From Atherinomorus stipes (taxonomy: Eukaryota > Chordata > Actinopteri > Atheriniformes > Atherinidae), in NCBI GenBank assembly GCA_023101725.1, contig JALJCO010013654.1, forward strand, positions 1,488,001 through 1,552,000: 64,000 bases of DNA. Direction: 5' to 3'. Within the stretch, counting starts at the first letter, position 1, and the number at the start of each line of letters is the position of its first letter. This document shows, piece after piece, positions 40,001 through 53,500 of this stretch. A program made the position numbers and the translations under genes. The notes under the pieces are model-generated. The model saw only the letters and a list, made by a program, of their open reading frames with translations. It did not search any database and was not told the origin of the DNA.

Positions 40001-41377
40001 ATAGAAGGATGATGTTGAATAAAAGAACCTAGTGTGTTTTAGAAATCATTTCTGGATACATTTATCATTAGCTACATGCAAATTTTATATCATAATTCAT
40101 TTTTTCTCTTTATTTAACCTTCATTGCAGCTCCAGAAAGATGAAACAAAAACATCTTTCAGGAAAAAGTTACTATGTTTAGTTCTCAGCTTTATGTTTTG
40201 TGTCATTCTTCATGCTAGTTTGACAATGAATGAAATTCAGAAAAAGAATGGAATAATGGGTTTTGATTGACAAATAGTGTTTTTCAGGGGTAGTATTTTG
40301 TTAAATATGTATGAACCAAAGAAACATGTAAGATGCAAAGAGATTTTACAAATACACTTGAAGTGGGTCACTAACCTCCCTTCAGATCCTCCTCATCAAA
40401 GGGGAACGGGATGTGAACAGTTTCTCCATGACCATGCATACCATGACCCTGAAGGTTACACACACATGTAATTCACATCAACAGAAACTGAAACTTGGAC
40501 CCAAATAAGAAATAAATATCTATCCCTCAACTTCCCTCATGATATCAATCCCATCCAAACAGGGCCTTAAATAACTTATAAAAGTTCAATGTTGTTGCGC
40601 TTACCTGGATTAAAACAGCAGAGTGTGTGAGGGCGTCGTTCAGCATTGTCAAGACGTTGGATGTGGGGACGACTCCGGGGTCATGACCCCAGGAAGTGAT
40701 CAACAATCTGTCATAAACCTGAAAAAAGAAACATTAACTGTGTGTGACAACAACATTACTCATTACCAATCATACTAAAGTGTTAGAAATTATATGCACG
40801 GATTTAAAAAAAAATAAAAGTAATGGCTCACGGATGCACAAAAGAAATCCGAGCAATATATGAGTAAAGACGCAAAAATGAAGAAATGTTTCAGTTTTTC
40901 GTAACCCTGCAAAAGTGAAATTTATTCAACTTTAATATACAGTAGTTTGACAAGTACCGTCTGAGAAGTTGTTAAGTGAGAAAGTTAAAAACAAAGGGAA
41001 AAAAAAGAAAAGATGGTTAAGATATATATATTTCCAGTCTAAGCAACATTAACCATATAACCGGAAAGGTCCCTGTCTGAATCAGAGCTTTTTCATCAAA
41101 AGCATAGGTAATTTTTTATGTTCAGTTAATCATTTTCAACTTTAAATAGACAGCTCTGACAAATAGTCTGGTTATTTCCACAGCACAGACATGCAGTGAA
41201 GTGGGCGTGCAATTGCAATTACGTTCTCACAGAGTGATCCATTTACAACAGTAGATTTTCTTCCTCACATTCTCAACATAATCACAGAAATTCAGTGTCC
41301 ACTGAAAATACTTGGAGGAGAAAGCAGTTGCATGAGCTATGAAGCGCCAGGTGCTTTTTATATTTATATACTGTGTG

Positions 41378-41417
<40 letters not shown>

Positions 41418-44400
41418 GGTTATGCAGTGATAACGAGACCAACCAGCCCTCTGACTACTTGTAGCCCAACGGACAACAGAGTAAACACTTCCAGCCCACT
41501 GATGCGCAAACTAACTTTTATTCAACTCTTTATGTGGCTTTTCTTCAAACTGGCTATTATTTAACTTAAATATGCGTCCTTTCTTATCAGACTTCAAAAA
41601 CACGTCTGTTTACTTAGGCTCTCCAACTTGCACACCTGACTAATCATTAGTCTGGCCTCACCTGGAAAATCTCCGGCAGTTTGCGGAGCCTGGAGCCCTT
41701 GGACAGCAGCAGGGATGGCGGGCCTTGGCCAGTCACGTGGTACACATACAGCTTGAACCAGATGGAGCTCACCTCGGGGATGGCTGGGCCAATGTGCTGC
41801 AAGGAGGAAAATATACACGTACACTTATGAGTGTGCAAGAGCGGAACAAATGCACAAAGGTATCCAAATTCTCTTATATAAACATACATTGGTTAAATCA
41901 AGTAAATTATAAAAGAAACTAAGGTAACTATATTGGACGAGATCTGAGTGGAAAACATGAAGAATTCATCAAATTCCACTTCACTGAGTCGCAGCAGTGT
42001 AACAATAAGAATCAGCATGAATGGCACAACAGGAGTTTAACTTCTCTCCCTCAGTTTCTCTGGGCTCAGCGAGAAAGCTGGAGTGGGGCCAGGCAGAAGA
42101 ATTACTCAGAGCTTCGCCTCCTGGCCCCCCTTCTCTCATTGTGTAGCCCTTGTTGTCAGGGCAACTGCAGACGACGAACTCACAAAATGCACTCGAACAT
42201 TCACAAATGACTGTGCACACAAGAAAAGAAAGCAAACACAACCAAAACATGCGCATTAACCGCCAGCTGAACCACAAACTAAGCACTTTCATGTCTTCAA
42301 ACACACACACAGAACATTTTACACAACATCGCAGCATGATGCACAGTATTCCTTCTGCCATCCCTCCCTCCAGGCATCATACCTGAGGCGTGCAGCTGCT
42401 GATGGGTCTGATCTCGTTGCTGAGGGGTGCCATTGAGACCAGCAGTTTGTAGTTCTTGTTGAGGACACGGCTGCAGGTGGCCTGGTCCAGACCCAGCAGG
42501 CTCTCACAGCGCAACATGTCCAAAGGGAAACCTTGAGGGGCAATAAGCAGGGAAAGTCATGATTTCTTCACAAAACAGCACTAACAGCAAATGGTTAGAG
42601 GAGATGCATACAGTTTGATTGCTGTAACTACACTGATAAAATATATTTCTAACAGCAGCAGTGGTATAGTTATATAGTTTCCAGCATTTATGTCTGGTTT
42701 ACTCCTGATGTTCTGCCTTTTCAGCATCTTCTTCCACAAAAAAAAAATGTAAATATATCTTTAAAATGCGTCTAACAACAGGGCAGGTGAAGCAGGTTAG
42801 AGGCCTCCATATACCCCGACTCCTTTAGCTTCTTCCTAACAAGCAGCAATTAATCATTCCTAAGCAGCTGCCCAACACCTTTAAATTTAAAATATACCAG
42901 CAGAGCAGGGGAAGCGAGACATTTAAAGAGCTGCTTGTTAACGGCTATAACAGGAAAAAAAAATAGCTTTAGAATACCCAGAAAACTTTCAAACACAAGC
43001 AAAATAAAACCCCTATTCGATTGCAGAATAACCTCAGGAAGATTGAGCAGACCGTGGAGATGTAGTGCACTTCTTTACCAAATGTGATCTTAAGAAACAA
43101 ACACTTTAAGAGGGGATTCTAAAACCTTTGTGTGTAACTTTAATGAACCGCTAACAGCAATACTTAGCAGATTAAAAATCTCTCAGATGGACGATGCATC
43201 AAACAAAAAGACTGTAACTGAGAACAACTGGTCTTATGAGCAGCAAGCTTCACGGATTTCCTCCCTTCCCTCTTTGCCCACATGTTGGACTCACAAGTCA
43301 GCTTTCGGTTATACATTTTCCAATGCAATTATACACAGATTAAAAAAAGAACAACTACTCCAGATGTCTAAAATATTTTTGGGGGGTAAGACAAACTGAA
43401 TTCACTTCCTAAATGAACAGTTAACTTGAGATTATTTAACATTAGGGGCTCTGTTTAGCGGCAGCCATAAGGTTGACTCTGCAGCAGAGCAGCAGCTTGA
43501 GGACATCTGAGAGATAAGACAATCAGAAATGAGGCATGCAGCCAAACCAAACAAACAGCATCTGGTGGCACAAAGGTAGCCATACTGAAACAGACACTTG
43601 CTTTGTTGGAGCTGAAGGACATATTCTCTGCTGCTCCACCTGGAGACACTAGACAAACAATACAAGCTCACTCTGTATTCAGTCATTTATATGAGTATAT
43701 TTAAGAGAAACTATCCTGACACAAGAGAGACATAGAGACAGCAGCGAGTGGCACAAATATAGAGTCTGCCAATGTCTGCACAAATACAGGATCTACTCCC
43801 TCTTTGTTGCTTCCAGATGAGTTTCCAGCTTTTAATTACTTATTGATTCGCTGCGACTACAAAACAAGTCCAAGTAGTAGAATGGGACTCATTTACAATA
43901 GTCATTTCCAGCAGCTGTGGTACTGACAACTCAGAATCTCTTTTCAGTAATGGACTCAAGGTAAAAACTGGGAGACATTTTCAGAAAGGGGCAGATTTGC
44001 TAGAGGGAAAAAGTAAACAAAAAAACACCACCTGCATATATCTCAATATGTTGCATGTTGCATAAGGACATAAAAAAAAAAACCCCACATGCATTCATGG
44101 TGATATGGTCATTACTTAAGTAGCCAACTGGTTTTTGAAGGTTTAAGAAGTGAAATGTTCAGCTTTCAATCTGATGTGAGCATGTGAAGACAGCTGCAAC
44201 CTTCCTGAAATGTGGATACGAGTTGAAATGAGTTAAAGCTCTAGGTCCCTCTTGTCATATTGGTTACACAACTGTGAGTGGAGTATGTTTTGCTAAACAG
44301 TTAAAGATCAATCAAAAATTGCCATTTTTCAAATATTTTTAGGACAAATTATAAAAAAGGTGCAGAATAATTTTAAGAGCCTTCATGTGGATGTCAGTGT

Positions 44401-47400
44401 GTGTTTAAGGTCTTCACACAATCAACAACTCCAGTTCCTAACCGCTGCTGCAAATTCTACTTTCATCTGGCTTTTATAGCCTGCAGATCTGGACAGGATT
44501 TTTTTTTTTTTTTTTTTTTAAATCGTTGCAAAATGTGGCCTGCAAATAGTAATAATGATGTCACCTGCTGGCAGAGATCTCAAAAATATATAGGAAAAAG
44601 AAAATGGGGTACAGGAGGCAGTGAGAACCCATTATAACCAAAGCTTGCTTGTCAGCTTCACAGGAACGTACAGTGTCCTGCAAGCTTAACATTTTTCAAC
44701 TGTATGCACATATAACATCTTTATTCAAGGTGTATGGGGCTTATTTTAAACACAGATGGAAAGACTGGATGTGACTGCATCATTACCTATGTTTGGAATA
44801 TCAGGTCCCTGGTCCTGAGTAAGTTCTTTGTTGTAACGCAGGAAGAGGATGGTGTTTTTAAGGGTAAGAGCATGGTCAAAGTAGCGCTGAGCCTCCCCCT
44901 CTGCTGTGCTCTCCACCTAAGAAAAAAAAACACACATTTATCAATTAGCATCCTGTTGGAATTGAAAAATCAATGAGAATTTCAAGAAAGGTTCTACAGC
45001 AAATTCACTTAAGCAAAACAGAAAGAAGTTTCCATTTCAGTCTCACCTTCTCCAACTCAGCCAAGAAGCTGTCGAGGGTCTCATCAGACAGCTTACCCAC
45101 CTCAAACATGGTCACTGCATGACTCTTCAGGTTCTGATGGGATAACATGAAAGCTAAATTTACATATAATAAGATCCTGCTATTTATCTTTTATTTTTGC
45201 GATCAGAAATGATCTCCCCATCACATCTATGTGCAGTCACAAACCGGAGATAGGTTGCCCATCATGAGGAAGGCCGTCAGTGTTGAGTCAAAGAGGAAGG
45301 CGATCCTCTTAGTGGGTGCAGCTGGAATGCTCAGGCTGCTAACACTGGCAGTGTCTGCTGCAGAAACACAACACACATGCATCCAACAAGGAGAAATTTT
45401 AACACCCATGTGCAGTACTGTTAATGGATGCTCGAACAAATGTTACAGCACAATTAATTGGCATTTAATCTTAATTGTAGACAAGAATTTTTATAGAAAA
45501 AAAAATGTGTTTACAGGGACCAACCCAAACAGATTAATTCTAACTGATTTGCATGTAAATGTGGCTGATCAACAACCACTCCGATAACAATTTAATATGC
45601 ACCAAGTCAACGGCGCCAGCTTAATGTGCATAACAAAATTAAAATTAGGCAAAAATAAGACCTTTTTAGACAAACACCTATTAATGTCAGAGTGACTTTC
45701 AGAAGCACAACTGAGCTTTCTTGGGGATTAATTAGTGCTGCTACTTCAAACTTCTGAAGTAGCAATCATAAAGTGCTCTGTGTGCATATATCAGCATGTG
45801 TAATTATTTGCATATGCAGCAGGAAATGCCTGTGACTGTGTGTGTGTGTGTGTGTGTGAATGTGGAGAAAGAGACAGACCTTGGTCTTCCAGGCTGGTGG
45901 TGTCAGTGTCTGTGGCTGAGGAGCCTCCTTCCATGACAGGGCTGCCCTGCTCCCAGGACAGTAGCATCTTCTGGGGGTCCATGGTGCTCCTACAACAGAG
46001 CACACAACCACAGTCAATCAGTTCTCCCAAGAAGAGTTTTTATTACTGTGTGAAGTTGATTTCATACCAAACATATCATAGATCTGACATATTCTTAAGG
46101 GGAGAATAAGGAAAGCTGTCAGAGGATGATTGACTTCTGAAGTCCAACTCTGTACTGTTGTGACAGGTCGAATCCTTTATAAGCTACTTAATTTAGTAGG
46201 AAATGCAAATAATGTCAAATAATGCTGATCACTATTCCCTAAAAAAAAAAATCTGGTTCAGATAGAGTGGAGCTGATCAATAATTTGACATTTTCAAACA
46301 GATGTTTGGCCAACCAGCACATACTTGAGCCTGTTAACAGACGGGGCATTCTTCCAGGTGGGGTGGAGCTGGTCAGAGCTGATCGCTTGTCCTTTCTTCA
46401 CAGCAAAGCCGAGGCGGCAGTACATGGAAACTGCATTCTGATAAAAACACAAATAATGATGCTCGAGATGAAATGAAACCTTTTCAGCTGAGTTACACTC
46501 TTTTGTAGATAACAGGAGGTAAGATTGATAAGGCAATAAAAAAGAAAAAGTTGTCTCCAGCCACGTATAGCCAATACATATACTGCTACTACTGTAGCAG
46601 TATTAGTTATAATAATAACTTATAACTTAACATTTCTCGTTTGCCATTATGTTGTCTTTGGAGCTAGAAATGACCATATTTGGACAAAAAATGGACAATA
46701 AGTTAGGAGGCTGAAACCAAATGATGAAAATAAATATCCGAGGATGAATATGTCAGAAATAAATTATTTTTAAAAGGCCCACCAGAACGCTCGGTCAATC
46801 TACCTAATGACATGATTACAACCTATAAGAAAACCGACTGAGCTACTATTTCATGAAAGATGTGATGCTTTTTATTGAAACCAGGAGTGTTGTGAAGCCT
46901 GCCCCACGTGGCTGTCAGCACTGTTACACTTTTTTTGTGTCTGTATGTGATTTCAAAGACTTTCCATCTTCAAAATCTCACCACAATTTGTAACAATCGG
47001 GACTATGAACCCCATTAAGTGAGTGGAATCCTGATTTTTAGGGCCACAGAAACAAAACTCAGGCTGTGTTCAACAAAACAAGAATGAGTGATTGAGCTTT
47101 AACCTGGAAATGAGTGCACATCTCAGACCTCAACCCAAAAAGGACCCCTTTAAGAGGTGTTACCTTTTTCTAGGGCTAAAAATCACATCATTACCACCGA
47201 TACATTTCATTGGCTTATCCATTAGTAAACGTTTATGTTGTCACCTAGCCATCGTCTGTACCCATTTATTACAATGCAGGGTTGCAAGGGTGCTGGATCC
47301 CAGCTGCTATTAAGAGGTAGGGTTGCAGTAATTCTAAAACAAACTAACTTTATTTACCAATTAGGCCACCTCAAAAATATGTCCTGCATTGTTAATCAAG

Positions 47401-47931
47401 CTATCCGGATGGGAAAATAATAAAGTTAGGCTGTGGAATAATTCAGTTTCATTAATTCTCATCTAAAAAGGATATTACATACATTTCTTTTTCATTTACA
47501 CTGAACAGCCCACCTTGAACTTTGAACAGTTTACACACCTTACGTCCCAGAGCTGCAAGCTTGGGTCAGATAACCACATTCTGCTTGTCAAAGGCATTAA
47601 GAAGCTTCTTAAATGACTGGGCCAAAAAGTAATCATTACACATGACAAAGTTTAACAGTGGGAAAGGTTCTGCACTCAGACAGTCAGTCTGAAGTTGGGG
47701 GTTTTCGGCAGTTGTGCTGCTGCCTTCACTTTCTTCTCGTAATTCTGCTTTTAGGTTGTAAGAATGAGATGGGAGTAGAGGCATGGAGGAGTTCAGCTCT
47801 TCAAAATGAAGGTCAAAATACTGTGAGGGAGTTTGACTCAGTGACAGAGAGAAGATGATAAAGAAGGTCAAACTGAAGCATCTTTTCAACTGAATGGACC
47901 ATAGAGGATCTAACCTGGAATAATGCTGGGT

Positions 47932-47963
<32 letters not shown>

Positions 47964-50503
47964 TTATGTGTGTCAACCTTTCAGGTATTTGTGTGGGCAC
48001 ATTTCCATTTGAAATGCCAAAAAATAAATTAAAAAAAAAAAAAAAAAAAAAATCACAGCAATGAAAAACGGACTGTTCTGTAAAATGATACAAAAGCCTT
48101 TCAACTAACAAAATGCCAACTTCCCAATATAACACTGGCATGCCACAGTGAAGAAAACACCCATTTTCTAAAACAGTTGGAAGATAAAGTGATTGCTCTT
48201 CTGTGCAGTTTTAACACAAATATGGGGTGTGATTCCTTGTTTAAACATTAAGGTATCAATGTTCTCCCTCAAAGGCCCTGCCCTCAGACTTTATAAGACC
48301 CTGCTCATGCTCAGATTTACTCTGCAAATCTGAGATTAGATCTTCTGCCTCTTGCACAGTTCAACACTACCAACTTGTTCTCAGCTTGCGTCTTTTCACG
48401 TGAAAAACACCAGCACTGATGACCGGATCACCAAGTAGTTAGGCTGCATATCAAACATATCAAACAGGCACAAACCCTTCTTTGATGCCCGGGTATTTTT
48501 GGGGATTTTCTTTTAACTCAATGTCATTACCCTGCTGTTTGAAAGTCAATATTAGATCAACTGGACTCCTTCTCCCAGGCGGCTAATGCAAGACTGGCTT
48601 TGTTCCCCTTATTCATCATTTAAAAGGGAGAGCGTGGGGGGATCAGCTCTCTCAAGCTGATCCCTCACTGTTTCAATAATTTTGAGGTCTGGGCTCTAGA
48701 AAGGATTTCTCGCTCCATAAGAGCTGTTGCCAGTGATTTTTCAGTCCAGTTTTTGTGTAATTTGGCATATCTAAGCCTTGTCTCTCTGTTTTCCATCCTA
48801 AACAATGGCTTTTTTGACAGACACATTTCCACAGAGACCATTTCTGATGAGACTTCAGTGACCAGTAGATGGCTCAGCTGCATCTCACAGATCCTAAGTC
48901 AGGTCCTCTTGAGGTTTTTTTGGTTTTTGAGGGGAGTTTTGGACATCCAATTAGGTGACAGTTCATCTAGATACTTTTTTTTGGCCTGTCTCTTGTCCTC
49001 TACTTGTCCCTTTTCCTTAAATCTTAAAAAAAAAAGAAAAAAGGATGCACTGTGCAAGAATAAAACTTTCTGTAAATACGTCAAAGAGCAGCCAATAGTC
49101 AAAGAAAAATAAATCAGAAAATCCTTCAATAAGTTGGAGAATAACTGATGAAGAGCAAGTTAAGATTACAAAAAGTCTGGCTCTGGAAATACAATATAAA
49201 GAAACTAGGAATGTATAATAACATAAAGATGTGAACAGATTATTTTATATAACATCACATGAAGAAAATAAATATTCTAAAGTCCTAAAATGATGCAGCA
49301 GAAGAACCCTCTTGATGGGAGAGTGTCCATCATGAAGGGATGCTCTAAATATCTACCCTTACAATGGACAACAGTATTTAACAGATTTGGCACTGAACTG
49401 TTTAGAGAACTCGTTAGATTGTACCCAAAAAATGCTTAATTATCATGTAACTGTTAGAATAAAATGTTAGAGCAGGTATGACAACACAGTTCTGGGGAAA
49501 TCACTAAGATTTCTTCCAATTCTCTATGTTCTTATAAAAGACAGACCCCTCCGTCTACAAATGAACAAAAGCCTACAAACTGAATGGATACCCACCTTCA
49601 CTAAATCCAAGTCAATTTCCAGCACGTTTGCCAGCTAAAAGCCACAGGGTGAAGAGGAATCAGGAGAAAATGAGAGAGAAAAAAAGAGAAAAACAGTTCT
49701 TGGTTAAAAAGCAGACCAATAAGCACAGAGACAGTCACGCTGCAATATATGAAAGGAGCAGAGCAACATTTTTAATGCCTACCTCTGCTACGTTTGTCTG
49801 CTCATCAATGGACACAAAAATTTTGTAAAGAAGTGTTTCAAAGTAGTCACCCTGAACACGATTCATGACAAACCCTTCAAGGGGGGGAACTGAAGAAACA
49901 AAAAAGAAGTGACAAATAATTAAGCAAGCAGTTGTTTTTACACCAACTTCTCTCCTCAGTATTCTTTCTGTCTAAATCTGCAATGGTGCAATCAGACCTC
50001 GCTTTGCTTCAGTGCAACTCCATCATCCATGACACTTATGTCTAATCCAAATCTATGTTCATATGATATTAAGTCAACCTTTCCCTCGGGGAAGAGTGTC
50101 AGTAGACATGTTCAAACACACACACACACACACAGCAGTGTACCTGAGATGCAACTGTCATCAGATATGGGAACATCCAAGTAGATGAAGCCCCGGTTGT
50201 ACAGGCCTGTGGTAGAAGAACATGAAACTCTTAGCAGTGTAAACTCAAGTGCATTGGTGCCCCGGTCAGAAAACAAAAAAACATATTGGACAGAATCAAG
50301 TTGTCATACAACTCTGCTTCCATCATTATAGAAGGCAGTGTAGAAGGTCAAAAGAAATTAAAAGTAAAGTGTCATTTGCAATGACTTGTTAACCACGTAA
50401 ACCAATTTAATTCATAATAAAAAAATGAGGAATACTGTAAATTTCCAATAATGTAAGTGAAATGTTGAATTTGATGAGAGCAACATCTCTTTAAAAGTAA
50501 TTA

Positions 50504-50542
<39 letters not shown>

Positions 50543-53500
50543 TGTCACAACCATAAACCAGTATTTGTGTATTCATTCCCACTGCCAGAAGGGGGAGACA
50601 ACAGTTCCTCACAACATGTTATATCAGATGCAAATATCAGAAAATCTGAAACTCACTTAACACCACATTGTACTCCATAGATCCAGCCAGTTGGGGGCCA
50701 GAATCTATCATCTTATCAATGGCTCTCTTCTCTGCTGGGGAACAGATCTGCAATTCAACCAACCAGAAACCCAATATTGGAGTAAACCATATGCAGGTCG
50801 GTTTAACATGAGAAAAACAATCACATCTAAGTAACAACATTTATCTGTGAAATTGAATATATCAGACTGTGCAAATTTGCTTTTTTTTTGTTTGTTTTTT
50901 TTTGTGGGGGGTTGGTTTCTTTTTCGTGTGTCAGAGGGGGATTGATGAGAAGTCAGCAGATATCCATTTATTGCAGCATGGTGTGAAATGCTTTAGGGGA
51001 CAAGTTTCTGCAGCTCCATGGAATTTTACTTTAAAGTCTACCAGCAAACTCTGAGAGGAGCTATGGTTATCACCTGACAATGGTACTTAATTGGACCACT
51101 CTTCAAACACAGGAGGGGAATTGAGTTGAAGTGCATTTGACTCCACAGTGATAAGTGGCCAATTAAGTTTGTTGGGATGGGGTTTTACATTACAGACCTA
51201 AACAACTTCAAATTTAGCCAGGAGTAATTTGGTACCATGACCAGTGGTGAAGGGACACAACAATTTCTTTATTTCTAATGTCACGTAAATGTATAAATTT
51301 CAGTTTGGGCAACAATAAATGCAGTCACCGTATCTTTCTAGCCTTGTTCATTTCTCCTAAAGCACATGAGCATCTAAACTATGCGCCTGTCCCCATCTTC
51401 CTTCATTTCGTCTCCTCTTTTCTTAGGAAAATTGTTGATTCCTGGAGCGCTCTCTTTGGCTGTCAGCTTTCCTCACATCTCTCCCTCTGTGCGTTTCCCT
51501 CTAATATCTGTGTGATAAGTTTTGCCTCCTGCGTTTGTGCTATCTGTCCTACTTTCAGTTTCTTTATGGGACGAAGAGGTCCTGCAGCCCAGGTTTCTTT
51601 CTGTTCTGTGGATCATGGACGGTGCTTGACATCATCCCACACAAAATTTTTCAGATTTGTACTTTCTTTCATCTTATTCCTAATGTAAACTGCATTTATT
51701 GCATGACTTTGTTTCAGCTTTATCAGTTGCAGGGCTTTTTATAGGTGGAAGGATTTTTTTTTTTTTTTCAATTTTAAGATTGTAGATGAAATTTATGATT
51801 TATGATATTAAAATAAAATTTTCTTTACATCTATCAAATTAGGAAGAAATATGAAAAATAAAATAAGACAGGTTTTAACGCACTCTTATGTCATCCTCCG
51901 TGATGTAGCCCGTCTGTGCCACCCACCATGGCTCCACAGAGATTTCTACTGGTTTGGCTGGAAGCAGGTCTCGGGCTGATTTCCTGCGAAAGAATTTCTG
52001 CAAAAGGAAACAGATGTGACGGCAATTAAGATCCTTTACTCTTGACCAGGTCATGTGAGGTTAAGTATGATAAACTGAGCTATTAAAGATTCATATTCTT
52101 TTTACAGTATATCAGGGAGCATATTCAAAACTCATCCATTTAAAGAAATATTGCAGCAAGTTTAACTACATTCTCTTATTAGGAGATGGGTAATCAAAAT
52201 CACAAAAGTACTCATTTTCCATTGTGCAATAAAAACACATGAGAAGTGATCCCAATCCAAAACACACATGAAATCTGTTCATATTTTATACTATTATACG
52301 ATTGTTTTTTTCTTGATTGCCATTTCTCCATGTTGTGCAGACAGTACTCAATCCAAATAGGTTAACGAGACACCAAAAGTACAGATGTAGCGTACCAACA
52401 TTTCACTCCAACACACACTTTCAGGTTATTTCACAGTTTTGTCATATATACTCTGCCTTCTCTCTAAAAATATTCTGTTCTTTCACACACATTTAAAGTA
52501 AAATATCACAAAAAATGTTCTTTTTTGAGCACTGTGTAATCTTTTTATGTAAAACTTTTTAAATGACTTATTTCTTCCTTGTACAACGGTAAACAAAACA
52601 AATTGTGTATCTCAGTCAATCTCTTCTGCTCAAACAACAAACTCCCGCTGGTTTCTAGGACTGAGTTACTTTCCTAATCCTCAAACTTGTTTTAAATAAG
52701 ACTCACTTACAATACATGTTCTACATTGTAGTTACTCTGAGACAATAACTAAAGTCTTTGTTCATGCACGATATTAAATTAAAAAGTCATTCCCATAAAA
52801 TAAGTATTTCAACTCATAAGACCAAGGTTGAATTGCTCAAATCTCCCAGTCTGATATTTTCTATAGTGCATTTCTTATTGCATTATAGTCTTTTTTAAAG
52901 ACAAAGCATAGGGTCTAAATCATTATAAACATAAAATTGTGCAAAACATGTTATTGCTTTGCATCAGTTTGGCTGGAAAACAATCAAACTGTATATCCAC
53001 AAACCCAAAGATATGAAAGAGACTTGATGACAAAATTAAATTTTCCATTGAAACCAAAATATAAGAACCTAAACAAGGTCAAAAATAGCTTTCAAATTCA
53101 GTACAAACAACAAATGTTTCTCACAAGAGTAATAAAAGTACCAACATAAACACTGCACTTCTGGATAATCAATGACAAGCTTTTTAAAATCCATTTTACT
53201 CATGAAACGAGCACATCTGCTGACAATGGCCGACAAGGTTTGAATTTCGAAGTTGGGAAAATAATTGACATGTACAGTAAATAAAACTTCAGTGTTTACA
53301 GCCGAGTGGCAGCTGGAAATCAATTGAACATGTGTAGAGCCATTTTGTGCTGTCGGATTATTGACACGGGCAAAACAAGATTGAGAGTCACTTGTGTGAC
53401 CCACAAAAATGGGTAGCACCAAAAAACTTTCTTTTCTTTTGATACTCCAGCTTCATTCCACAACCCAAAGCATAAAGTTGTGTAAACTTTCCAACTTTTA

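Larger units (their letters stand above)
46438..49595. other. fam91a1 intron 10 (3.2 kb)
   Basis: Large GT-AG intron between the exon [13 protein letters not shown] and the exon [11 protein letters not shown]. It contains a Tc1-like transposase remnant, an unassigned open segment at 47566-47860, a (TG)n array at 47937-47963 and an A-run at about 48032-48051. Confidence 0.85.

Noticed and set aside
53069..53422. 117-codon minus-strand open frame in intron 5
   Set aside because: It lies within a correctly spliced intron, lacks splice-site boundaries and any family resemblance.
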